A stretch of 64,000 bases of DNA from DASPKT01 sp035626475 (GCA_035626475.1 DASPNP010000075.1:14687-78686); one strand, 5' to 3'; numbered from the stretch's first letter, positions 1 through 8,944 are shown. The notes: generated from the sequence alone by a model not told the origin. Program-made: numbers and translations.

Positions 1-1
1 G

Positions 2-694
2 CTGCGCCCGCCCGACCTGAAGGCCGCCGGCGTGGTGCAGCGCGAACTGGCGGCCCGGGTCGTGGCCGAGGGCCCGCCCGGGCCAGTGCGCACCATCGCC
101 GGCGTCGATGTCAGCAATTTCGGCCGCGACCCCACCAACCGTATCTGGGCGGCGGTGGTGGTGCTGGACGCCGACACGCTGAAGCCGGTCGAGACGGCTT
201 CGGCCATGCGCATCGCGCCCATGCCCTATGTCCCCGGTTTCCTGGGGTTCCGCGAGGTGCCGGCCCTGCTGGCCGCCTTCGCCGGCCTGAAGGCGCTGCC
301 CGACCTGGTGCTGGTGGACGGCCACGGCATCAGCCACCCGCGCGGCCTCGGCATCGCCTCGCACCTGGGCGTGCTGCTGGACCGCCCGACCCTGGGCGTC
401 GCCAAGAGCATCCTGGTCGGCAAGCCGGACGGCGACTTGGCGGAGGAGCGGGGCAGCCGCGTGCCGCTGGCCTGGAAGGGCCGCGAGATCGGCGCCGTGC
501 TCCGCACCAAGAACCGCACCAATCCGGTCTATGTCGCCGTCGGCCACCGCATCGACCTGGAGAGCGCCGTCGCCTGGACCCTGCGCACCGCCACCCGCTA
601 CCGCCTGCCGGAACCGACGAGGCTCGCGCACGAGGCGGCGAACGCCGCGCGCCGGGCGGGGGCGGAGGACGGGTTGGGGGATGTCGGGGCATAG
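2..694 (+). CDS. nfi: Endonuclease V (5' end outside window)
   Basis: Deoxyinosine 3'-endonuclease that starts repair of deaminated adenine by nicking next to inosine. The reading frame is open to the left edge, so the true start is probably upstream; a GTG at 32 is an internal candidate. Family motifs in order are GVDVS (metal-binding Asp), FLGFRE (Glu), VDGHGISHPR (Asp), a GVAKS block and a late LAHEAAN segment with the usual C-terminal His. The 231 visible residues cover nearly the whole of a roughly 220-residue family, so little should be missing. Identity is firm; only the N terminus is uncertain. Confidence 0.9.
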   Translation: MRPPDLKAAGVVQRELAARVVAEGPPGPVRTIAGVDVSNFGRDPTNRIWAAVVVLDADTLKPVETASAMRIAPMPYVPGFLGFREVPALLAAFAGLKALPDLVLVDGHGISHPRGLGIASHLGVLLDRPTLGVAKSILVGKPDGDLAEERGSRVPLAWKGREIGAVLRTKNRTNPVYVAVGHRIDLESAVAWTLRTATRYRLPEPTRLAHEAANAARRAGAEDGLGDVGA

Positions 695-806
695 CCCGCA
701 CCGCGTTCCGACATCCGGGGAAAGGTCCTGCGGGAATCTCCCCGCCAAGGCGGCACGCGGGCGGTTCCATCGGGCCTGCGGCGGCGTTTACGTCCCGGGA
801 AACAGG

Positions 807-1031
807 ATGAAGGGCAAGGCAGCCATGGAACAGAAGCTACGCCTGCTCCAAGACATGCGCCTGATCGAGGGCCTCAGGAACGAGGCCGACCGGGTGGAGC
901 GGGAATTCGGCCCGGACAGCGTGGCGGCGCTTCTGAACAGCCAGGCCGATCATCTGGAGGCCGTCCTGATCGCCCTCCACCCCGACCTGATCCCGAGCGA
1001 GATCGCGCACTGGAACATGCGGGGGCGGTGA
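807..1031 (+). CDS. Small conserved-looking hypothetical protein
   Basis: A 74-residue protein of unknown function. It begins at ATG 807; an in-frame ATG at 825 is an alternative. It is mostly helical and charged, rich in Leu, Glu and Arg (RLIEGLRNEADRVEREF), with no signal peptide or membrane segment. It sits between endonuclease V and a convergent tRNA-Arg gene. A longer open frame runs upstream into the endonuclease V gene, but that part is Arg/Pro-rich shadow sequence, so the short form is preferred. Confidence 0.5.
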   Translation: MKGKAAMEQKLRLLQDMRLIEGLRNEADRVEREFGPDSVAALLNSQADHLEAVLIALHPDLIPSEIAHWNMRGR

Positions 1032-1053
1032 ACCCGGGCGGGTACGGGAAGCC

Positions 1054-1130
1054 TGGTGTCCCCGGCGGGATTCGAACCCACGGCCCCAGGATTAGGAATC
1101 CTGTGCTCTATCCAGCTGAGCTACGGAGAC
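1054..1130 (-). tRNA. tRNA-Arg(CCT)
   Basis: Read on the minus strand this folds as a complete tRNA: acceptor arms GTCTCCG and CGGGGAC pair with one G-T, the T arm carries GGTTCGAATCC, and the anticodon stem CAGGA/TCCTG encloses the loop TTCCTAA, giving anticodon CCT, which reads the codon AGG. The 3' CCA is encoded. Confidence 0.96.
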
Positions 1131-1222
1131 GACCAGGAAGGCCCTTATAGCAAGGGTTTGGCGGCTTGCCCAGCCTTCGGGAGGGGTGGCCTCCTCCGGT
1201 GATCCCGGATGGCCCGCCCGCC

Positions 1223-1678
1223 TCAGTTGGTGAGGAGGCTGACGATCATCACCTCCTCCACCAGGTTGGCGTTGCAGGCGGCGTTGGCGAGGTCGCGGAT
1301 GCGGTCCTTCAGCCACTTCACGTCCTTGGACGTCAGGTTGATCTCGGTGAAATGCTCGGCCGTCAGCGCCTCGGTGATGGTGCCGACGATGCGGGGCTTC
1401 AGCTGGTTCACCAGCGCGGCCTCCTCCAGCACCGTCTCGGTCAGCTTCAGGACCAGCACCACCTCCAGCTTCATGTAGGAGAAGCGGTCCCTGCCCGGCA
1501 GCAGGAAGGGCTGCAGGGCGATGCGGCGGGCGATCTCGGGGTTGGTCTCCCCCCCTGCGGCGCGCGCCGGCGCGGCGCCCGCCAGCGGCGTCAGGACCAG
1601 CGCGGCGAGGCCGGCCAGCAGCCGCCGGCGCGCGAATCCGCCCGGGCTGGGTACATCGCAGGAAGGGAGACTGGGCAT
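1223..1678 (-). CDS. Tat-type exported protein with FliL-like C-terminal domain
   Basis: A 151-residue exported protein of unproven function. The chosen ATG at 1678 gives an N region with ARRRLLAGLAALVL followed by an Ala-rich cleavage zone (about residue 40), resembling a twin-arginine or Sec signal. The mature part (SYMKLEVVLVLK, then VNQLKPRIVGTITEAL and a terminal VEEVMIVSLLTN) has the strand-helix-strand feel of the periplasmic FliL domain, but no flagellar genes are nearby. The ORF extends 37 codons further upstream in low-complexity sequence that is probably not translated. The FliL link is an impression, not a firm match. Confidence 0.55.
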   Translation of the reverse strand: MPSLPSCDVPSPGGFARRRLLAGLAALVLTPLAGAAPARAAGGETNPEIARRIALQPFLLPGRDRFSYMKLEVVLVLKLTETVLEEAALVNQLKPRIVGTITEALTAEHFTEINLTSKDVKWLKDRIRDLANAACNANLVEEVMIVSLLTN

Positions 1679-2000
1679 GGTCGGTCGGACTCCGTCGCGC
1701 CGGGTGGCACGGCTACCGCCATGGTAGCAGAAACTGCGCCCCGGCGGCAGGGCGCGGCATGCCTCCTCCGCGCACCCGCCTGTACGCATGGACTGGCCGC
1801 CCGGCCTAGAACAAACCGGCAGTCATGCGGCGGTTTCCGACCAATGGTGGCATGGTTTCCGCCTCATTACCCAGAAATCGCGTTTAGCGGAGGAAGTCCC
1901 TTATCTCGCAAGGATGTAGTCCCTGTACGCGCACCCGCCGGAAGATGCTCACGTTCATTATACCCATGAGCCCGATGGGGGCTTGAGGGGAGCACGCATC
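1679..2000. other. Divergent intergenic region
   Basis: A 322-base gap between the start of the minus-strand exported protein and the start of the plus-strand RTX gene, so it should hold both promoters. It is less GC-rich near 1850-1960, and an AT-rich TTCATTATACCC near 1954 could be a -10 region for the RTX gene. No repeat, tRNA or clear operator was recognised. Confidence 0.4.
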
Positions 2001-3155
2001 ATGCCCACGAACTGGGAAAGCCTGTATGGAGACCGTTTCGGCGACTTGGCGAAGTTCAAGTCGCTGATGACCGGCAAGACCTATGGGGGCACCGCCGGCA
2101 CCGACAATCTCACCACCACCGACGGCCATGACCTGATCCGTACCCAGGCCGGCAACGACACGCTCTACGCCAAGGGCGGCAATGACTGGGTGGCGACCGG
2201 CGCCGGGCACGACCGGGCCTATGCCGGAGCGGGACACGACTTCGTCCAGGGCGGCGACGGCAATGACAGCGTCTGGGGCGAGGACGGCAACGACCAGTTG
2301 GACGGCGGCGCCGGCGACGACCGCCTCTATGGCGGGTCGGGCGACGACCAGATCTGGGATTGGATCGGCAACGACCGGGCCGAGGGCGGCAGCGGCAACG
2401 ACGTCTTCGAGGGCGCGGCCGGCAATGACAGCCTCTATGGCGGCGACGGCCACGACCTGTTCCGCGACGGCGACGGCAACGACCTGCTGGACGGCGGCAA
2501 CGGCAACGACACGATCATGGGCGACGCCGGCAGCGACCGGGTCTACGGCGCCTCGGGCGACGATGTCCTCTATTCCGGCCGCGACGGCCGCGACCTGCTG
2601 GACGGCGGCAGCGGCCGCAACATCTTCTACAATTATGGCCGCGAGGCCGACGGCTGGACCAACCTCCGCTGGGATGCGACCGCCAGCACGCAGTTCCACG
2701 CCAAGGGCCAGTTCGACCGGATCCACGACAACGGTGCCAGCGAGAGCGCGGACGTGCTGCACTGGTACGGCCGCGGCTCGCTCACGGCGACGCGGTTCGG
2801 CGGCGCGGCTGACTATGTCTGGAACGACGAGACGGCGTCCGGCGAGTTCGTCGGCGTGACCGACAAGATCGTGCTGCACGGCCTCACGGTCGGCGGCGTG
2901 GCCGTGAACAGCTTCTCGGTCTTCAAACAGATGATCGGCGACGGCCGCATCAAGTACAGCTATGGCGAACGTGAGGATTATTACTACCCCGAGGACGGCT
3001 CCAGCACGATCGAGAGCTGGGACATGGGCTGGCTGATGCTGGATTTCGGCCCCGCCGCCGACGGCACGGCGCGGGTGCTGACGCTGGATTACAGCTACTT
3101 CTCCGGCATGGACGGGGTGAACAGCTTCGACCCCAACCACTGGCAGTTCGCCTGA
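2001..3155 (+). CDS. RTX-type calcium-binding repeat protein
   Basis: A 384-residue protein with an uninterrupted run of glycine/aspartate nonapeptides of the GGxGxDxLx type from about residue 45 to 210 (for example GGDGNDSVWGEDGND, GGSGDDQIW). These bind calcium and form a beta-roll, usually in proteins secreted by type I systems. There is no N-terminal signal peptide, as expected for that route. The C-terminal 170 residues form a non-repetitive domain with no recognised enzymatic motif. ATG 2001 is preferred over TTG 1983 because AGGGGAG lies about nine bases upstream of it. No type I exporter genes are adjacent. Confidence 0.85.
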   Translation: MPTNWESLYGDRFGDLAKFKSLMTGKTYGGTAGTDNLTTTDGHDLIRTQAGNDTLYAKGGNDWVATGAGHDRAYAGAGHDFVQGGDGNDSVWGEDGNDQLDGGAGDDRLYGGSGDDQIWDWIGNDRAEGGSGNDVFEGAAGNDSLYGGDGHDLFRDGDGNDLLDGGNGNDTIMGDAGSDRVYGASGDDVLYSGRDGRDLLDGGSGRNIFYNYGREADGWTNLRWDATASTQFHAKGQFDRIHDNGASESADVLHWYGRGSLTATRFGGAADYVWNDETASGEFVGVTDKIVLHGLTVGGVAVNSFSVFKQMIGDGRIKYSYGEREDYYYPEDGSSTIESWDMGWLMLDFGPAADGTARVLTLDYSYFSGMDGVNSFDPNHWQFA

Positions 3156-3202
3156 CCGGGAGCGTGCCGGGCGCGGGCCGGGCGCGGGCCGGGCGTGCGA
3201 TG

Positions 3203-4123
3203 TTACGCGCCCGGCCGCCACCCGGCCTCGGCCGTTCCCGGCGCGCCCGCCTCGCCCACCGCCTCCAGGCTGGTGACGATGTGGCGGTGCAGGCGCAGGC
3301 CGGGACCGGCGAGGCCCGGCGCCGACAGCAGCGCGATCTCGGTGTCGTGCAGGTCCGGCAGGAAGCCATGGCCATCGAAGACGGTCAGGCCCTGCGGCAC
3401 CATCTCCTTCGGCAGCACGGTCATGCCCAGCCCGGCGCGCACCGCCGCCAGCTGCCCCACCAGCGAGCCGCAGCTGTAGGCGACACGCCAGGACCGGCCG
3501 CTGCGGTCCAGCGCCTCGGTCGCGCGCTTGCGGTAGACGCAGGGCTCGGGCGAGACGACCAGCGGCAGCGCCCCGTCGTCGGCCGGCTCATGGTGGGCGG
3601 CGGCGACCCAGACCAGCGGCTCGCGCCAGACGCGGGTGCCGGCGCCGGCCCGGCTGGGCTCGCGCTTCACCAGCACCAGGTCGAAGGCGCCGGCATGGAA
3701 CCGCTCCAGCAGGTTCAGCGTCAGGTCGCAGGTCACCTCCAGCGACACCCGGGGATAGGCCCGGGCGAAGCGGGCCAGCACGTTCGGCAGATGGGCGGTG
3801 GCGAAGTCCTCGGGCGTGCCGAGCCGCACCAGCCCCTCCAGCGCCGGCTCCTGCACCCGCGCCACCAGCTCGTCGTTCAGCTCCAGGATGCGGCGGGCAT
3901 GGCCCAGCACCTGCTCGCCCTCCGGCGTCGGCCGCACGCCCTTGGCGTTGCGCTCCAGCAACCGCTTGCCCAGCGCCTCCTCCAGCCGCTTGATCTGCAG
4001 GCTGAGGGTGGACTGGTTGCGCAGCAGCCGCTCGCCGGCCCGGGTGAAGCTGCCCAGATCGGCGATCACCACGAAGGCGCGCAGCAGGTCGATGTCGAGA
4101 TTGCGCAACGCCCGGTGCGGCAT
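3203..4123 (-). CDS. LysR family transcriptional regulator
   Basis: A 306-residue regulator. The N-terminal winged helix-turn-helix is clear (LRAFVVIADLGSFTRAGERL, then QSTLSLQIKRLEEALGKRLL), followed by the usual two-lobed effector domain. ATG 4123 is chosen because GGAG lies five bases before it; an upstream extension is open but unlikely. It is transcribed away from the isocitrate dehydrogenase gene across about 107 bases, the classic arrangement for LysR control of the divergent neighbour; this is inference. The effector is unknown. Confidence 0.88.
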   Translation of the reverse strand: MPHRALRNLDIDLLRAFVVIADLGSFTRAGERLLRNQSTLSLQIKRLEEALGKRLLERNAKGVRPTPEGEQVLGHARRILELNDELVARVQEPALEGLVRLGTPEDFATAHLPNVLARFARAYPRVSLEVTCDLTLNLLERFHAGAFDLVLVKREPSRAGAGTRVWREPLVWVAAAHHEPADDGALPLVVSPEPCVYRKRATEALDRSGRSWRVAYSCGSLVGQLAAVRAGLGMTVLPKEMVPQGLTVFDGHGFLPDLHDTEIALLSAPGLAGPGLRLHRHIVTSLEAVGEAGAPGTAEAGWRPGA

Positions 4124-4230
4124 GTCCGCTCCATCAGGAATATCAATACCGGAACTTAAGATAATCAATTTCCGAAATGAGCGGCAAGGCCCTAACTCCT
4201 CCGGCAGGTTCCCTTTCGGAGACGCGCACC

Positions 4231-5718
4231 ATGAACATGATCACCCGCCCGGCCAATGACGGTTCCCTGTCCAGCAAGCGCGACGGGGTGCCCGTCACCA
4301 TCGCCCACGGCGACGGCATCGGGCCGGAGATCATGGCGGCGACGCTGCGCGTGCTGGCCGCCGCCGGCGCCCGCATCGCGCCGGAGACGGTGGAGATCGG
4401 CGAGGCGGTCTACCGCCGCGGCATCACCGCTGGCATCGAACCCTCGGCCTGGGAGAGCCTGCGGCGCACCCGGGTCTTCCTGAAGGCCCCGATCACCACG
4501 CCCCAGGGCGGCGGCTTCAAGAGCCTGAACGTCACCGTGCGCAAGTCGCTGGGCCTGTTCGCCAATGTCCGGCCCTGCACCGCCTACGCCCCCTTCGTCG
4601 CCACGCGGCATCCGAAGATGGACGTGGTGATCGTGCGCGAGAACGAGGAGGATTTGTACGCCGGCATCGAGCACCGCCAGACCGGCGAGGTCATCCAGTG
4701 CCTGAAGCTGGTCAGCCGCCCCGGCATCGAGCGCATCGTGCGCTACGCCTTCGAGTACGCCCGCGCCCACGGCCGGTCCAAGGTCACCTGCATGACCAAG
4801 GACAACATCATGAAGCTGACGGACGGGCTGTTCCACCAGGTGTTCGACGAGATCGGCGCCGAGTATCCGGACCTGGTTAAGGACCATCTGATCATCGACA
4901 TCGGCGCCGCGCGCCTGGCCGACAGCCCCAAGCGGTTCGACGTCATCGTGACGCTGAACCTCTACGGCGACATCATCTCCGACATCGCCGCCGAGGTGGC
5001 GGGCTCGGTGGGCCTGGGCGGCTCGGCCAACATCGGCGAGCATTGCGCCATGTTCGAGGCGATCCACGGCTCGGCGCCCGACATCGCCGGCAAGGACATC
5101 GCCAACCCCTCGGGCCTGCTGCTGGCGGCCGTGCAGATGCTGGTCCATATCGGCCAGGGCGACGTGGCCGAGCGCATCCACAACGCCTGGCTGGCGACGC
5201 TGGAGGACGGCGTCCACACCGGCGACCTGTTCAACGAGGAGCACTCCACCGAGCGCGTCGGCACCCAGGCCTTCGCCGACGCGGTGATCGCGCGCCTCGA
5301 CCGTCAGCCGAAGAAGCTGGCCGCCGTCTCCTACGGCACGGCCAAGGCGCTGGCGGTGCCGCCGGCCCGCCGCCTGGCCGCCCCGAGGAAGGACTTCGCC
5401 GGCATCGACATCTTCCTGGACAGCCGCTTCACGCCCGACGATCTCGCCGCCGCGGTGAAGGCGGTGGAGGCCGGCCCGTTCGAGCTGGCGATGATCACCA
5501 ACCGCGGCGTCAAGGTGTGGCCGGGCGGGCTGCCCGAGACCTTCTGCACCGACCATTGGCGCTGCCGCTTCCTGCCGCGCGAGGGCGCCGTCGCCACGGC
5601 GGCCCAGGGTGTCCAGTTGGCCGCCGCGCTGATCGAGGCGGGGCTGGACGTGGTGAAGACCGAGCACCTCTACCTGTTCGACGGCAAGCCGGGCTACAGC
5701 CTGGGCCAGGGGCAGTGA
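4231..5718 (+). CDS. icd: NADP-type isocitrate dehydrogenase
   Basis: Oxidative decarboxylation of isocitrate to 2-oxoglutarate in the TCA cycle. The 495-residue length and the extra C-terminal domain (from about residue 385, with DIFLDSRFTPDD and FCTDHWRCRF) match the Thermus/Rickettsia-type enzyme rather than the 416-residue E. coli form. Visible motifs are the substrate loop NVTVRKSLGLFANVRPC, the VIVRENEEDLYAGIEH block, NLYGDIISD and the cofactor segment HGSAPDIAGKDIANPSG. ATG 4231 follows GGAG; ATG 4177 is an alternative. The stop codon overlaps the GTG start of the next gene. Cofactor preference is inferred from family type. Confidence 0.88.
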   Translation: MNMITRPANDGSLSSKRDGVPVTIAHGDGIGPEIMAATLRVLAAAGARIAPETVEIGEAVYRRGITAGIEPSAWESLRRTRVFLKAPITTPQGGGFKSLNVTVRKSLGLFANVRPCTAYAPFVATRHPKMDVVIVRENEEDLYAGIEHRQTGEVIQCLKLVSRPGIERIVRYAFEYARAHGRSKVTCMTKDNIMKLTDGLFHQVFDEIGAEYPDLVKDHLIIDIGAARLADSPKRFDVIVTLNLYGDIISDIAAEVAGSVGLGGSANIGEHCAMFEAIHGSAPDIAGKDIANPSGLLLAAVQMLVHIGQGDVAERIHNAWLATLEDGVHTGDLFNEEHSTERVGTQAFADAVIARLDRQPKKLAAVSYGTAKALAVPPARRLAAPRKDFAGIDIFLDSRFTPDDLAAAVKAVEAGPFELAMITNRGVKVWPGGLPETFCTDHWRCRFLPREGAVATAAQGVQLAAALIEAGLDVVKTEHLYLFDGKPGYSLGQGQ

Positions 5719-6578
5719 GGGACGGGCCGTACCGGGGCGCCACCGTCCTCCTTGCCACCATGCACGGCAAGGAGCGGGCGGCGGCGCCCCCCTTCAGGCG
5801 CCATCTGGGCGCGTCGGTGACGGTCCCGCCGGGGCTGGACACGGACGCGCTCGGCACCTTCTCGGGCGAGATCCCGCGCCGGGGCACGGCGCTGGAGACG
5901 GCGCGGGCCAAGGCGATGCTGGCGGCCGGGGCGACCGGGCTGGCGCTGGCCAGCGAGGGCAGCTTCGGCCCGCATCCCAGCGTGCCCTTCCTGGCGCTGG
6001 GGACCGAGCTGCTGCTGTTCCTGGACCGGCATCGCGGGCTGGAACTGGTGGAGGCGCTGCCCAGCCTGCGCACCAATTTCCGCCATGCCGTCCTGGCCCC
6101 CGACGCGCCGGCGGACGAGCTGGACCGGACGCTGGCGGCCATGCGCTTCCCTTCCCACGCGGTGATCGTGCTGCCCGACAATCCTGCGGCCGGGGCGTCC
6201 TTCGTCGCCAAGGGGCTGCGGTCGATCGATGCCGTCGCGGCGGCGCTGCGCGGGGCGGCCGACGCCTCGATGAACGGCCGGGCACGGGTCGAGACCGACA
6301 TGCGCGCCCACATGAACCCGACCCGCATGCGCGTCATCCGCGCCGCCGCGACACGGCTGGCCCTGCGGCTGGCGACGCCCTGTCCCGCCTGCGCGGCGCC
6401 GGGCTGGGGACGGGCGGGGCTGGTGCCGGGCCTGCCCTGCGGCTGGTGCGGCACGCCCACTTCAGTGCCGCGCGCCGAGGCGCTGGCCTGCGCCGCCTGC
6501 GGCCACCGGGCCGAGCGCCCCTTGCGCAACGCCCCCGCCGCGGCCGATCCCGGGCGCTGCCCGGAATGCAATCCCTGA
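5715..6578 (+). CDS. DUF6671-like protein with zinc-ribbon end
   Basis: A 287-residue protein of unknown function. The GTG start at 5715 overlaps the icd stop by four bases, which predicts translational coupling. The start is supported by the N-terminal block YRGATVLLATMHGKE, and the body has DTDALGTFSGEIPR and ASEGSFGPHP, the conserved segments I associate with DUF6671. The C-terminal 70 residues carry Cys pairs (CPACAAPG, CGWCGTP, CAACGHRAE, CPEC), consistent with one or two zinc ribbons. The tight link to icd is notable, but no reaction can be assigned. The family name is from memory and should be treated as probable. Confidence 0.72.
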   Translation: MRDGPYRGATVLLATMHGKERAAAPPFRRHLGASVTVPPGLDTDALGTFSGEIPRRGTALETARAKAMLAAGATGLALASEGSFGPHPSVPFLALGTELLLFLDRHRGLELVEALPSLRTNFRHAVLAPDAPADELDRTLAAMRFPSHAVIVLPDNPAAGASFVAKGLRSIDAVAAALRGAADASMNGRARVETDMRAHMNPTRMRVIRAAATRLALRLATPCPACAAPGWGRAGLVPGLPCGWCGTPTSVPRAEALACAACGHRAERPLRNAPAAADPGRCPECNP

Positions 6579-6716
6579 CCTCCACCCGCGGCGCGGAGGA
6601 CCCGCGACCCCGCCCATGCCATGCCACGCGGGAACCTTGGCGACTGCCGGCGGTTTGCGCGGGCACGGGGCGATAGACCCCGGCGACGCCCGAAGGGCGC
6701 TACAGGGGTGACCAGC

Positions 6717-7766
6717 ATGGCGGACGGTGGAGTGGCGGGCATCGCACCGGTAGGCATTCCGGTTCCTGGCCCGATTGGCGGGCCCATCGGCGGCATCAAG
6801 GCGGACGATGCGCGTGACGGCGGCACCCCGTCCCCCCTGCCTCTGCCCCCGGCCCTGGCGCAGGCGATGGAGGCCGCGCGGGCCGAGGCGCCCGACGGCG
6901 GGCCGCTGGACGGGCCGGCCGGCCTGTTCGGGCCCGAGAGCGCGCGCTGGCGCGTCGACCGGGAGTCGGCATTGTTCCTGGGCGCCGGCCGCGCCATGCT
7001 GCTGCAGCTGGCCCATCCCTGGGTGGCCGCCGCCATCGCAGAGCATTCCGACGTGCTGACCAATCCGGTCGGCCGCTTCCACCGCACCTTCGGCACCGTC
7101 TACGCCCTGGTCTTCGGCACGGTGCGCCAGGCCGAAACAGCGGCGCACGGGCTCTACCGCCGGCACGCGGCGGTGACGGGCCGGCTGCAGCAGGGCGGGC
7201 GCTACCGCGCGCTCGACCCGGCCGCGCTGGCCTGGGTGCAGGCGACGCTGACCGACACGGCGCTGAAGGCTCACGACCTCATGCTGCCCAGCCTGCCCGA
7301 GGCGGAGCGGCGGCGCTACTGGGAGGAGAGCCGGCGCCTGTCCGGCCTGTTCGGCGTCCCGGCCGGCACGCTGCCCGACGATTATGCCGACTTCCGCGGC
7401 TACATGCGCGGCATGCTGCGCGGCGGCGCGCTGGAGGTGACGCCGGAGGCCCGGCAGATCGCCGAGCAGCTGTTCCGCGGCGGCTCCAAGCCCTGGCTGG
7501 CCCTGCCCGGCTGGTACCGGGACCTGACGGCGGAGCTGCTGCCCCGACCCCTGGCCCGTGCCTTCGGGCTGGAGCCCGGGCCGGCGGCGGCGAAGCGGGC
7601 GGGCGCGGCGCTGACCCGGCTGCGCGCCGCCTATGCGCGCCTGCCGGAACCGCTGCGCTGCGTCGGCCCCTATCTGGAGGCGCGCGGAAGGATTGACGGC
7701 AGAAGCCGCCGCAGCCCCCTGGCCGCGCTGTCCAACCGGCTGTGGATCGGTCGTTTCGGGATCTGA
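6717..7766 (+). CDS. DUF2236/MpaB-like oxygenase family protein
   Basis: A 349-residue protein resembling the DUF2236 family (MpaB and latex-clearing-protein relatives, haem-dependent oxygenases). The family block runs from RWRVDRESALFLGAGRAMLLQLAHPWVAAAIAEHS through GRFHRTFGTVYALVFG to LDPAALAWVQATLTDTAL; conserved His residues in the HPWVA and GRFHRT segments are present. The N-terminal 60 residues are Gly/Pro/Ala-rich and variable. Start ATG 6717 follows GGGGTGA; an upstream open extension is Arg-rich and unlikely. Substrate unknown. Confidence 0.78.
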   Translation: MADGGVAGIAPVGIPVPGPIGGPIGGIKADDARDGGTPSPLPLPPALAQAMEAARAEAPDGGPLDGPAGLFGPESARWRVDRESALFLGAGRAMLLQLAHPWVAAAIAEHSDVLTNPVGRFHRTFGTVYALVFGTVRQAETAAHGLYRRHAAVTGRLQQGGRYRALDPAALAWVQATLTDTALKAHDLMLPSLPEAERRRYWEESRRLSGLFGVPAGTLPDDYADFRGYMRGMLRGGALEVTPEARQIAEQLFRGGSKPWLALPGWYRDLTAELLPRPLARAFGLEPGPAAAKRAGAALTRLRAAYARLPEPLRCVGPYLEARGRIDGRSRRSPLAALSNRLWIGRFGI

Positions 7767-7869
7767 AGGATGATGCCGGCATCCCGGCGGGAAGCGGGCC
7801 CCGCCGGCCCGGCCCCCCTGGTGTATTTATGCATTTCGTCCTAGGGACGGGGGCGGCACGGCCCCAGGC

Positions 7870-8040
7870 TCACGCCGCCTCGCGCTGCAGGATGCGCTCG
7901 CGCACGGCCCAGCGCTCGGCGGTCTCGCGCATGAGCAGGGTTACCTCTTCCGGCAGGACGCCGTCGCGCTCCATCACCAAGCGCACCATCGGGTCGCGCA
8001 GCAGTTCGTCTAGCCTCAGCTCGGCCGTCCGCGATTTCAT
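7870..8040 (-). CDS. Small hypothetical protein (56 aa)
   Basis: A 56-residue hydrophilic, probably helical protein (sequence rich in Glu, Arg and Leu: LDELLRDPMVRLVMERDGV). ATG 8040 is strongly supported by GGAGG five bases upstream. No transmembrane segment or cysteine motif. It lies alone between convergent and tandem genes, and I do not recognise a family. Confidence 0.6.
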   Translation of the reverse strand: MKSRTAELRLDELLRDPMVRLVMERDGVLPEEVTLLMRETAERWAVRERILQREAA

Positions 8041-8218
8041 GGTTACCTCCCCCCGGAGCGGTCCCCGTCCATCGGGGCCTGCCCCCAGGGTCGCCCGTTC
8101 GGAGCCCCAGGTGAAGCCCTCCACCGGTGGTACGGACATCAGGCCGATGCCATCCGGGCCTTATGTCATAGGCCGGAGGGACCTGACACCGGGGACATGC
8201 GCGGAGGCGGGCGCCGGG

Positions 8219-8770
8219 TCAGTCCCGGACCTCTTCCTTGGGGTAGACGCCCCAGAATTCGTCGCGCTCCAGCCAGCCCCTGTAGCCGCCGGCCTCGACC
8301 TGGCACCAGGCGCCCCGGCACTCCAGCAGGCGGCCGATGACGCCCTGCTCCGCCTGGGCCACGGCGGCGGCGGTGGCGGCGGGTTCCTGGCGCAGGGTGC
8401 GCATGGCGCCGGTCACGACCATGGCGCGGCGGCCCGACAGCATGGACTGGTGGACCCAGCCCTGGGTGCCCTCCCAGTCGCGGATGCGGCGCCAGGTGTC
8501 GAACTCGGCGGTGATCTCCACCGGCATGCCCGGCCGGACGAAGACCCATTCCACCGGATAGCGCACGCCGGGGCCGGTGCGGATGTTGACCTCGCCCGAA
8601 CGCAGCGAGACGAAGCGCGGCACCGGCAGGCCGCTGCGCACCACGGCGTCGGGCTTGGGATCGGTCTCGACCGACGGCTCCTGCGCCGCCGCTCCCGGAG
8701 CGACCGCCACCGGTGCCGCCAGCAGCAGCGCCAGGGCCAACGCCCGCGCCCACGCCCGCCCGCTCGACAC
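8219..8770 (-). CDS. Exported protein with two bacterial SH3 domains
   Basis: A roughly 183-residue exported protein. A signal peptide (ALALALLLAAPVAVAPGAAA) is followed by a bacterial SH3 domain with the hallmark VNIRTGPGVRYPVEWVF and GWVHQSML, then a second, shorter SH3-like unit ending GYRGWLERDEFWGVYP. Such domains typically bind peptidoglycan or peptides in the periplasm. The frame stays open to 8893; GTG 8770 is chosen because it puts a normal signal sequence at the N terminus, and TTG 8782 is possible. Divergent from the hydroxyacid dehydrogenase gene. Confidence 0.8.
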   Translation of the reverse strand: MSSGRAWARALALALLLAAPVAVAPGAAAQEPSVETDPKPDAVVRSGLPVPRFVSLRSGEVNIRTGPGVRYPVEWVFVRPGMPVEITAEFDTWRRIRDWEGTQGWVHQSMLSGRRAMVVTGAMRTLRQEPAATAAAVAQAEQGVIGRLLECRGAWCQVEAGGYRGWLERDEFWGVYPKEEVRD

Positions 8771-8944
8771 CCCGACGCCCAAGATTATGCCCCGTACCGC
8801 ACCCGCAAGGCGGCCATATAAGGGCGGAGCCCCCGGCGGGGTCAAGCCTCGGCCGGGCGCGCACCATGCACATCCCACCGGCGGTCTTGCCAAACGGCCC
8901 CACCCCCGCTGTTATGGCGGCGAACGAGAAGGCAGGGAGTGGTC

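Noticed and set aside
2130..2640. Tandem repeats considered as a CRISPR array
   Set aside because: The repeats are coding 27-base units of the RTX protein with no constant spacer pattern; no cas genes nearby.
1884..3221. 445-codon minus-strand ORF opposite the RTX gene
   Set aside because: Val/Ala-rich repeats are the reverse of RTX nonapeptides, not a protein family.
7767..7869. Possible terminator between convergent genes
   Set aside because: GC-rich runs are present but no clean stem-loop with paired arms could be defined.
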